Below, piece after piece: positions 13,612 through 20,505 of a stretch of DNA of 23,510 bases. The notes beneath the pieces are model-generated. The model made no database searches, had not been told where the DNA came from, and saw only the letters and a program-made list of their open reading frames with translations. Made by a program: the position numbers and the translations under genes. The first letter of the stretch is position 1. Each line of letters starts with the position of its first letter. Source of the DNA: DATGSF01 sp035302865 (GTDB lineage Bacteria > Bacteroidota > Bacteroidia > Chitinophagales > Chitinophagaceae); NCBI GenBank assembly GCA_035302865.1, contig DATGSF010000056.1, positions 1 through 23,510 of the forward strand, in the 5' to 3' direction.

Positions 13612-14799
13612 ATGGCAAAAGAGACCTTCCAGAGGGGAAAACCTCACTTAAACATTGGTACTATCGGTCACGTAGACCATGGTAAAACTACTTTAACTGC
13701 AGCTATTAGTACTGTATTGGCTAATAAAGGACTTGCAGAAAAAAGAGACTATAGCGCAATTGATAATGCGCCAGAAGAAAAAGAACGTGGTATTACAATT
13801 AGTACTTCACACGTAGAATACGAAACAGAAAATCGTCACTACGCTCACGTTGACTGTCCAGGTCACGCGGATTACGTTAAAAATATGATTACTGGTGCTG
13901 CTCAAATGGACGGTGCTATCTTAGTAGTTGCTGCTACTGATGGTCCGATGCCACAAACAAAAGAGCACATCTTATTAGCTCGTCAAGTTGGTGTACCTAA
14001 AATTGTTGTTTTCATGAACAAGGTAGACTTAGTTGATGACGAAGAAATCTTAGAATTAGTAGAATTAGAAATTCGTGAAGAATTAGAGAAGAATGACTTT
14101 GATGGTGATAATACTCCTATCATTATGGGTTCTGCTCTTTCTGCTTTAAATGGTGAACCTGCTGGTGTTGAAGCAATAGAAAAATTAATGGCAGCTGTTG
14201 ATGAATACATCCCAGTTCCTCCAAGACCAGTTGATCAGCCTTTCTTAATGTCTATTGAAGATATTTTCACAATTACTGGTCGTGGTACTGTAGCTACTGG
14301 TAGAATCGAAAGAGGTGTTATTAAAGTTGGAGATAACGTAGAAATCGTTGGATTTAACGAAAAGCCTTTAACTTCTACATGTACTGGTGTTGAAATGTTC
14401 AAAAAATTATTAGATAGAGGTGAAGCTGGTGACAATGCTGGTATCTTATTACGTGGTATTGAAAAAGATGATTTACGTAGAGGAATGGTTATCGTTCAAC
14501 CTAATTCTATTACACCACACACTCAATTTAAAGGTGAAGTGTATATCTTAAGTAAAGACGAGGGTGGACGTCATACTCCATTCTTTAACAAATACCGCCC
14601 TCAATTCTATTTCCGTACAACGGATATTACAGGAGAGGTAACTTTACCAGAAGGTACTGAAATGGTTATGCCTGGTGATAACATTTCTTTAAACGTTGAA
14701 CTTATTGCTCCAGTTGCAATGGATAAAGGCTTAAAGTTCGCTATCCGTGAAGGTGGTAAAACAGTAGGTGCTGGTCAAGTAACAGAAATTATCAAATAA
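13612..14799 (+). CDS. tuf: Translation elongation factor EF-Tu
   Basis: The protein has 395 residues, the normal EF-Tu length. It is the GTPase that carries aminoacyl-tRNA to the ribosomal A site. G motifs are G1 GHVDHGKT (19-26), G2 in RGITIS, G3 DCPGH (about 81-85), and G4 NKVD (about 136-139). Domains 2 and 3 follow and end in GAGQVTEIIK. Codon choice is visibly different from its neighbours (more GGT, CGT and CAC codons), as expected for a very highly expressed gene. It is the last member of a tRNA-tuf operon and is followed by a strong terminator, so secE-nusG, which often follow tuf in bacteria, are not linked here. Confidence 0.98.
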   Translation: MAKETFQRGKPHLNIGTIGHVDHGKTTLTAAISTVLANKGLAEKRDYSAIDNAPEEKERGITISTSHVEYETENRHYAHVDCPGHADYVKNMITGAAQMDGAILVVAATDGPMPQTKEHILLARQVGVPKIVVFMNKVDLVDDEEILELVELEIREELEKNDFDGDNTPIIMGSALSALNGEPAGVEAIEKLMAAVDEYIPVPPRPVDQPFLMSIEDIFTITGRGTVATGRIERGVIKVGDNVEIVGFNEKPLTSTCTGVEMFKKLLDRGEAGDNAGILLRGIEKDDLRRGMVIVQPNSITPHTQFKGEVYILSKDEGGRHTPFFNKYRPQFYFRTTDITGEVTLPEGTEMVMPGDNISLNVELIAPVAMDKGLKFAIREGGKTVGAGQVTEIIK

Positions 14800-14820
14800 T
14801 TTGTAATTTTTAATAGATTA

Positions 14821-14850
14821 AAAGCCGTTCTTTTTGAACGGCTTTTTTTT
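14821..14850 (+). terminator. Strong intrinsic terminator after tuf
   Basis: AAAGCCGTTC (14821-14830) pairs perfectly with GAACGGCTTT (14836-14845) around a TTTTT loop and runs into a T tract to 14850. It ends the tRNA-tuf operon. Confidence 0.92.
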
Positions 14851-14949
14851 ATGAACTTAACTTTAAGAAAGCTATTAATTTCTAATCGCTTTCTTATTGA
14901 TTGAATTTATTAAATCAAGAAATCTCCCTCATATCTCAGTATTAATGTG

Positions 14950-14957
14950 TATTTTTG
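14950..14957 (+). promoter_or_regulatory. -7 promoter element for the polyprenyl synthase gene
   Basis: TATTTTTG is an exact TAnnTTTG match 19 bases before the start codon. No TTTG is seen at the expected -33 spacing. Confidence 0.38.
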
Positions 14958-14976
14958 CAATTGAAAATCTGATTTT

Positions 14977-15948
14977 ATGAAGGATGTGCTACCTGTAATT
15001 AATACTTTTGAAAAGTATTTCCAAAATGAAAATATTTTTCCAGAAAATTATTTAATGAATCTTTACGAGCCGTGTTCGTATTTTTTATCTAACTCTGGTA
15101 AAAGAATTAGACCATGCTTGTGCTTGTTAGCTGCAGAAATGCTTGGAGAAGTTGATGAAGAGATTTATAAATTAGCTATTGGTATTGAATTGTTTCACAA
15201 TTTTACTTTACTCCATGACGATATTATGGACGATGCTCCTTTAAGAAGAGGGAAGCCTACTGTTCATGAAAAGTATAGTAATTCTACTGCTATTCTTTCT
15301 GGTGATGTTTTAAGTATCTATGCTTATAAATATATTACCGATGTTAATTCTAATAAACTTCCTGAAATTCTCGAAGTATTTAATAAAACTGCTATTGAAG
15401 TTTGCGAAGGACAACAGCTAGATATGGATTATGAGAATGAAGAAAACGTTTCTCTAGAGGAATATTTAGAAATGATTCGTCTAAAAACTTCTGTATTATT
15501 AGGATGCAGTTTGAAATTAGCTGCTATTTCTATGGATGCAAAAAAAGAAATTAAAGAATTGTTATACGATTTTGGTATTTTCTTGGGTATGGCCTTTCAA
15601 TTAAAAGATGATTATCTCGATACTTTTGGTTCAAAATCTGAAATAGGTAAATTACCAGGTGGAGATATCCGATCTAATAAAAAAACAGCACTCTATATTA
15701 TAAGTAAAGAATTATCTACTAAAGAAAATGTAGATTGGAATAAATATTGGAATATTGAGGATGAGGAATTGAAAGTGAATGAAATAATCAATTTATGGAA
15801 AAAACAAAATATTGATAAGATACTTATTGATATGATAAAGGAATATTCTGATAAAGCCAACGATATCTTAAATCAATTAAGCGATAAAGATTATAATGTT
15901 GCTAAATTAGAACAAATCACAAATTATCTATTACATAGAAAAAAATAA
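14977..15948 (+). CDS. Polyprenyl diphosphate synthase (trans-isoprenyl, GGPP/FPP type)
   Basis: The protein has 323 residues and an all-helical prenyltransferase fold that condenses isopentenyl diphosphate onto an allylic diphosphate. The first Asp-rich motif is DDIMD (81-85) and the second is DDYLD (211-215). GKRIRP (41-46) and GGDIRSNKKTA (228-238) bind the diphosphates. The first motif has the short DDxxD form and the residue five places before it is Phe76, with Thr77 at -4. In archaeal-type enzymes an aromatic at -5 alone goes with C20 product, so GGPP is a reasonable guess, but chain length needs testing. Likely uses are menaquinone or carotenoid precursors. It is a single gene between the tuf terminator and grpE. 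Confidence 0.88.
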   Translation: MKDVLPVINTFEKYFQNENIFPENYLMNLYEPCSYFLSNSGKRIRPCLCLLAAEMLGEVDEEIYKLAIGIELFHNFTLLHDDIMDDAPLRRGKPTVHEKYSNSTAILSGDVLSIYAYKYITDVNSNKLPEILEVFNKTAIEVCEGQQLDMDYENEENVSLEEYLEMIRLKTSVLLGCSLKLAAISMDAKKEIKELLYDFGIFLGMAFQLKDDYLDTFGSKSEIGKLPGGDIRSNKKTALYIISKELSTKENVDWNKYWNIEDEELKVNEIINLWKKQNIDKILIDMIKEYSDKANDILNQLSDKDYNVAKLEQITNYLLHRKK

Positions 15949-16046
15949 ATGTCATTTTGTCAATATTTCTAATTGGCAATATTATTGATAATATAAGTAT
16001 AAATTAATCATTCAAAATCTTATTGGTTTTTAAATAGTTTCAATAT

Positions 16047-16625
16047 ATGAAAGAAGAGGAATTAAAAAATAAGAATAACGATGCTGATAAGCAAAACGAA
16101 GATATAATGCAAAATAAAAATTCAGAAACTAATAATTCTGAAATAGAAAAAAATGCAGAAAATACAGAAGATACAGAAAATTGTAATACTAAAGATGAAG
16201 AATATGCTGCATTAAAAGATAAATATATTCGCTTAGTTGCTGAATTTGATAATTATAGAAAACGTACAAATAAAGAAAAAATCGATATAATTAATAATGC
16301 TACTGAAAGTTTAATGCTTTCTTTACTAGAAGTTTTAGATGATATTGATAGAGCTGATGATCAAATTTCTAAAAGTAAAGATGTAGAATCTTTAAAAACT
16401 GGAGTTGATTTGATTTTTTCTAAATTTCGTAGAACATTATTAAATAAAGGATTAAAGGAAATGGAAGCAACAGGAGAAACTTTTGATCCTGATTTGCATG
16501 AGGCAGTTACAGAAATTTCTGCTCCCGATAAAAAACTAAAAGGGAAAGTGATAGATACTGTTCAAAAAGGATATTATATTCAAGATAAAATAATTAGACA
16601 CGCAAAAGTAGTCGTTGGAAAATAA
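16047..16625 (+). CDS. grpE: Nucleotide exchange factor GrpE
   Basis: The protein has 192 residues. The first 50 or so are Asn/Glu/Lys-rich and probably disordered. A long dimerising coiled-coil helix follows (about 51-95), and the C-terminal beta domain holds the family signature around DPDLHEAVTEIS and GYYIQDKIIRHAKVVVGK. GrpE exchanges ADP for ATP on DnaK. It lies 16 bases upstream of dnaJ, so the two cochaperones are co-transcribed; dnaK is not in the window. No CIRCE element (HrcA site) is seen upstream, so the heat-shock control is not visible. Confidence 0.93.
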   Translation: MKEEELKNKNNDADKQNEDIMQNKNSETNNSEIEKNAENTEDTENCNTKDEEYAALKDKYIRLVAEFDNYRKRTNKEKIDIINNATESLMLSLLEVLDDIDRADDQISKSKDVESLKTGVDLIFSKFRRTLLNKGLKEMEATGETFDPDLHEAVTEISAPDKKLKGKVIDTVQKGYYIQDKIIRHAKVVVGK

Positions 16626-16641
16626 TAGAATAAAGGAAATT

Positions 16642-17790
16642 ATGTCTAAAAGAGATTATTACGAAATATTAGGAGTTTCTAAAAATGCTACAGAAGATGA
16701 AATTAAAAAAGCTTATAGAAAGGTAGCTTTAAAATACCATCCAGATAGAAATCCTGATGATAAAGAAGCCGAAGAGAAATTTAAAGAGGCTGCAGAAGCA
16801 TACGAGGTTCTAAATGATCCTCAAAAAAGACAACAATATGATCAGTTTGGTCACCAAGGAATGGGCGGAGGTGCCGGTGGTTTTGGTGGAGCTGGTGGTA
16901 TGAGAATGGAGGATATTTTTTCTCAGTTTGGTGATATTTTTGGAGGTGGATTTGGTGGATTTGGTGGAGGCGCACAAAGAAGCCGAGGTACGGGGTCTAG
17001 AGGTTCCAATACAAGAATAAAAATGAAACTGAACTACCAAGAAATTGCAGAGGGAGTTCAAAAGAAAATAAAAATTAAAAAACAGGTTGTTTGTGATCCA
17101 TGTTCTGGATCTGGTGCAAAAAATTCTAATGCTGTAAAAACATGTAATACCTGTGGAGGAACGGGACAACAAGCAAGAGTTACAAATACTTTTTTAGGAC
17201 AAATGCAAACGGTTACTACTTGTTCAACTTGTCATGGGGAAGGTAGGGTTGTAACTGATAAATGTAATCATTGTCATGGTAATGGAAGAGTTACTGGTGA
17301 AGAAACTGTTACAATTGATATTCCTGCTGGAGTTCAAGAGGGTATGCAACTTAGTATGAGTGGCAAAGGTAATGCTGGTGAACGTGGAGGAAGAGCAGGT
17401 GACTTATTAATTCTTATCGAAGAAGAAGAACATGAAGAACTAACTAGAGAAGGTAGGGATGTGCATTATGTATTACCTTTATCTTTTGCAGATGTTTCAT
17501 TAGGTACTGCAGTAGAAGTGCCTACTATAGATGGTAAAGCTAGAATTACAATACCTGCTGGTACGCACTCTGGCAAAGTATTTAAGTTAAGAGGTAAAGG
17601 ATTTCCTGAAATTAATGGTTACGGCAAAGGAGATCAATTAGTTCAAGTTAAAGTATGGACACCACAGAATTTAACGAAAGAAGAGAAAGAGGCATTAAAT
17701 GTTTTAAAAAATTCCGCTAATTTTAATCCAGGTAAGGCAACTAAGAAAGAAAAAGGCTTTTTTGAAAAAATCAAAGATGCGTTTAATTAA
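16642..17790 (+). CDS. dnaJ: Chaperone protein DnaJ (Hsp40)
   Basis: The protein has 382 residues from the ATG at 16642. An in-frame TTG at 16615 would add nine residues and overlap grpE, but MSKRDYYEILG is the standard start and is preceded by AAGGA, one of the few good Shine-Dalgarno matches here. The J domain (1-68) has HPD at 33-35. A Gly/Phe-rich linker follows (about 70-118). Four CxxCxGxG zinc repeats start at Cys151, Cys168, Cys194 and Cys208, and two substrate-binding C-terminal domains complete a type I DnaJ. It stimulates DnaK ATPase and delivers unfolded clients. Confidence 0.96.
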   Translation: MSKRDYYEILGVSKNATEDEIKKAYRKVALKYHPDRNPDDKEAEEKFKEAAEAYEVLNDPQKRQQYDQFGHQGMGGGAGGFGGAGGMRMEDIFSQFGDIFGGGFGGFGGGAQRSRGTGSRGSNTRIKMKLNYQEIAEGVQKKIKIKKQVVCDPCSGSGAKNSNAVKTCNTCGGTGQQARVTNTFLGQMQTVTTCSTCHGEGRVVTDKCNHCHGNGRVTGEETVTIDIPAGVQEGMQLSMSGKGNAGERGGRAGDLLILIEEEEHEELTREGRDVHYVLPLSFADVSLGTAVEVPTIDGKARITIPAGTHSGKVFKLRGKGFPEINGYGKGDQLVQVKVWTPQNLTKEEKEALNVLKNSANFNPGKATKKEKGFFEKIKDAFN

Positions 17791-17805
17791 TACTTTATTT
17801 CTATT

Positions 17806-17837
17806 AAAAAGGGCTATCAATTTTGATAGCCCCTTTT
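17806..17837. terminator. Bidirectional terminator between dnaJ and the DUF4412 gene
   Basis: GGGCTATCA (17811-17819) pairs with TGATAGCCC (17824-17832) around ATTT, with AAAAA before and a T run after. The flanking A and T runs allow it to act on both strands, fitting the convergent genes on either side. Confidence 0.88.
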
Positions 17838-17921
17838 TTATTAAACATGAATAAGAAGTTTAAAACAGCTTTCTAATAAAGGGAGAAACCCCAAAAGCAT
17901 TTCAAAAAGAATGCGATAAAA

Positions 17922-18788
17922 TTATAAACCATCTAAAATATCATTTACTTGATAGTTACTTAAATCAAAATACTGTTCTTCAGCATATTTTTTAATATTT
18001 GTTATTTTTATTTCTTGCGATATGTTACCACTATTTTTATCAAAATGAGCGGATTCTAAAATGTATCCTTTAGGTATTTGCGGATTATTACTTTCAGGTA
18101 AATTATAATTTCTTAATTGGCTTCCTAAGATGTAATTACCATCAATATTATAATTTAAATTTTCTGCTACCCATGCCTCATATTTTGAAAATTGTCTATT
18201 ATTATTATAAGTATAAATATATTTTCTACACAAATGACCATTTATATTTTTAGTTTCATTTGTTCTCTTCCAATTGCCATCACTTTCAGAGTTTTCGGGG
18301 GTATTAGCTGCATTTTTTGCAGCTGCATTAATCATTTTTTGTAGATTAATTAAAGGCATTTTTGTCGCAATTTTATTATGTGGATTTACCATATAATTAG
18401 CCTTCTCCTTGTAATTGAATATTAAAATGCTTTCTTCTTTGGTATTAGCATTAATAACATAACATTCTCCTTGCTTTCCAAAAACTAATTTCGAGGTGAT
18501 TTTTGATTTTACTTTATTATTTTTAGGATTAAATTCTGTAATTTCTATATCTAATGTTAGTGGTGTTTTGTTATAAAAATCTTCATAACGTGTATCATTT
18601 TCATAACTTACTTTTTTAATTTCTTCTCTGCCTCTTTCTTTATGTTTTTCTCCTACCTTTTGCTCTATATCTCTTTCAATATTTCTTTTGATTTTATTTT
18701 TTATATAAGCCGGTTGACTATAACTTATTTGGAAAAAGAAAGATGAAATTAAAAATAGTAAAAAGTTAAATTTCCAATTATTGTACAT
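17922..18788 (-). CDS. Secreted DUF4412-like protein
   Basis: The protein has 288 residues and a signal peptide (hydrophobic 8-22, ending SYSQ), so it is exported. A Lys/Glu-rich helical stretch (about 27-65) precedes a beta-rich region with the features I associate with DUF4412: IFNYKEKANYMVNPHNKIA, then a short Ala/Asn-rich linker, INGHLCRKYIYTYNN and a YEAWVAENL block. The function of this Bacteroidota family is not known. Its C-terminus NYQVNDILDGL is hydrophilic, with no sorting domain. It is a single gene, convergent with dnaJ. Confidence 0.72.
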   Translation of the reverse strand: MYNNWKFNFLLFLISSFFFQISYSQPAYIKNKIKRNIERDIEQKVGEKHKERGREEIKKVSYENDTRYEDFYNKTPLTLDIEITEFNPKNNKVKSKITSKLVFGKQGECYVINANTKEESILIFNYKEKANYMVNPHNKIATKMPLINLQKMINAAAKNAANTPENSESDGNWKRTNETKNINGHLCRKYIYTYNNNRQFSKYEAWVAENLNYNIDGNYILGSQLRNYNLPESNNPQIPKGYILESAHFDKNSGNISQEIKITNIKKYAEEQYFDLSNYQVNDILDGL

Positions 18789-19095
18789 TGTAAAAAAAAA
18801 TTTGTTTGATGCCCTAAAGTTCTAAAAAAATTCCCTTTTTAAAAAACGCAATTGAGAATTTGGCTGGAATCAGTTAGAATTTCCTTGTTTCTATTTAGTA
18901 TTTGAATTTTGAATTAATCAAAAATATGTTTTTATCATTTTATTGTTCATAATTTTTTTAAAATCTGTAAAGATTCTAATTCTAATTCATTTAGCTGGTA
19001 TTCTCACTTATTTAAGGCGAATTCTAAATTACATATTGATAATTCAAAATAATAAAGTATTTTAAAACTTTATTTTAAAAGTATTTTTATTTCAT
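18789..19095. other. Divergent intergenic region before the signalling operon
   Basis: This is 307 bases of very AT-rich DNA between the divergent DUF4412 gene and the signalling operon. No frame or RNA gene is seen. It contains TAGAACTTTA on the minus strand (18815-18824), three copies of ATTCTAA (18973, 18979 and 19021) and an inverted repeat at 19051-19074. No full Bacteroidota promoter consensus is present for either gene. Confidence 0.6.
19051..19074. promoter_or_regulatory. Inverted repeat, possible operator of the signalling operon
   Basis: AATAAAGT (19051-19058) and ACTTTATT (19067-19074) are perfect 8-base arms around an 8-base spacer, 22 bases before the start codon of the 7TM protein. 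The location fits an operator, but the region is so AT-rich that chance is a real possibility. Confidence 0.3.
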
Positions 19096-20493
19096 ATGCA
19101 AGAATTGATATTCTTAAATATTACTGTACAATATTCTTACTTTCTCCATGTTTTTTATATTGGAGGATTATCAACTATTGCTTTTTTTATATTATTCCTA
19201 TTTTATAAAAGTAAAGAGAAAATTTATTTTTATTATTTCTTATTCTTAATTCTTAGTATCATCATTGGGGTTTTAAATATTTCAAATTCTAGTATTAATG
19301 CACAATTGGCTTTGAAAAATTATAAACTTACTAATAGGATTTTAGAACCGGTTACTTTGTTAGCATTATATGTGTATTGTATTTTTACAATTTATTTTTT
19401 GAATCTAAAAAAGATAAATAAAGCGTTGACAAAATGGATTCGGATTCTCGCGAGTTTGACCTTTCTTTATAGTATTATTTATTTCATACTATATCCTTAT
19501 ATCCAAGAATATAGTATAATTTTCTTTGCAGTTTCTAGAATAGTTATATTTATTATGAGCATAATAGCTATATTCTGGATTGGATTTAAGATAAAAACAA
19601 AGTATACTAACTTTTTCATTATTGGAAGTTTATTCTATTTCTTAGGAGCTTTAATAGCTAGCGTACGTTTATTGTATGGAAATGAAATTGGGATTAACTT
19701 ATTTACAAGTTTTAATGCTAATTCATATTTCATTATGGGGATTTTATTGGAAGTATTATGTTTTTCTTTAGGATTAAACTATAGAGTAGTTACTATTAAT
19801 AAAATTATTCGAGATGAAATAGAAGAAAAGAAAAATATTGCAAGTAATGAAAGAGATGATTTCCAATTGCAAATCTTAGCTTTAAGACTACAAAGTGATG
19901 CTCATTTTATTTTTAATAATCTTAATTCAATTAAATATCAAATACAATCGAATCAAAATAATCTTGCATTAAATTCTATTAATTTATATAGTAAGTTTTT
20001 AAGAAAATTATTTGAAAGTAGTAAAAAGAAAGTAATTAATTTACAAGAGGAATTTGACATTATTAAGAATTATCTACTTTTAGAGTCAGAACGCTTTAAT
20101 AAGAAAATTTCATTAAAGATAAATGCTGAAAATAATATTTCTCTACATGATATTATGGTTCCACCTCTTTTAATACAACCTTATATAGAATATTCTGTCT
20201 GGTTAGGATTAAATAATTATGATAATAATTCTTATTTAATTGAAATTAACTTTCGAAAAGAAAGATCCTATTTATTAATTAATATAGAAAATAAAAAAAA
20301 TAATTTTGAGATAGAAGACTTTGCATATATTGAAAGAGCGGAGAATCCAGAATTTGAAAATAAACACTTAGAAAGATATAATTTATATAAAAGATTATAT
20401 AATAAAACTATTAGTAGCTATGTTGAATATATAAGAAATGAAGAGTATGATTTGTTAGCTACTAAAGTTGTATTAAAGATTGAATATGCGTAA
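19096..20493 (+). CDS. 7TM LytS-like sensor with degenerate kinase domain (probable pseudokinase)
   Basis: The protein has 465 residues. Seven hydrophobic segments (about 14-37, 43-62, 82-103, 114-135, 140-166, 171-194, 210-229) form a 7TM module like that of 7TMR-DISM receptors, without the usual N-terminal periplasmic sensor domain. A short coiled coil (about 233-262) leads to a LytS-type His_kinase region, LRLQSDAHFIFNNLNSI, with the phospho-acceptor His270 kept (AHF instead of PHF). The ATPase part is damaged: the N-box reads QPYIEYSVWLGL, with Tyr366 for the Mg/ATP-binding Asn and Leu370 for His; the DNGxG motif is replaced by IENKK; and the second glycine box is missing. ATP binding is therefore unlikely. 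It lies 12 bases upstream of an intact LytS kinase and is probably a membrane partner of it. Confidence 0.82.
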   Translation: MQELIFLNITVQYSYFLHVFYIGGLSTIAFFILFLFYKSKEKIYFYYFLFLILSIIIGVLNISNSSINAQLALKNYKLTNRILEPVTLLALYVYCIFTIYFLNLKKINKALTKWIRILASLTFLYSIIYFILYPYIQEYSIIFFAVSRIVIFIMSIIAIFWIGFKIKTKYTNFFIIGSLFYFLGALIASVRLLYGNEIGINLFTSFNANSYFIMGILLEVLCFSLGLNYRVVTINKIIRDEIEEKKNIASNERDDFQLQILALRLQSDAHFIFNNLNSIKYQIQSNQNNLALNSINLYSKFLRKLFESSKKKVINLQEEFDIIKNYLLLESERFNKKISLKINAENNISLHDIMVPPLLIQPYIEYSVWLGLNNYDNNSYLIEINFRKERSYLLINIENKKNNFEIEDFAYIERAENPEFENKHLERYNLYKRLYNKTISSYVEYIRNEEYDLLATKVVLKIEYA

Positions 20494-20505
20494 GATGATT
20501 TGGTT

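Noticed and set aside
13983..14435. Two minus-strand frames of 66-75 codons inside tuf
   Set aside because: They are mirrors of the biased codon use of tuf, with Ser/Thr/Pro-rich composition and no supporting signals.
15949..16046. CIRCE heat-shock operator before grpE
   Set aside because: The TTAGCACTC-N9-GAGTGCTAA pattern is absent; only loose AT-rich repeats such as CAATATT are seen.
16615..16641. Upstream TTG start for dnaJ, adding nine residues
   Set aside because: It overlaps the grpE stop, gives a non-homologous N-terminus, and the ATG at 16642 has a Shine-Dalgarno and the standard MSKRDYYEILG start.
16810..17172. 120-codon minus-strand frame inside dnaJ
   Set aside because: It is antisense to a fully conserved dnaJ domain, is rich in Ser/Thr/Ile as expected for a mirror frame, and has no promoter or family match.
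20500..20505. TTG start for the TPR-LytS kinase
   Set aside because: The ATG at 20506 starts a normal signal peptide.
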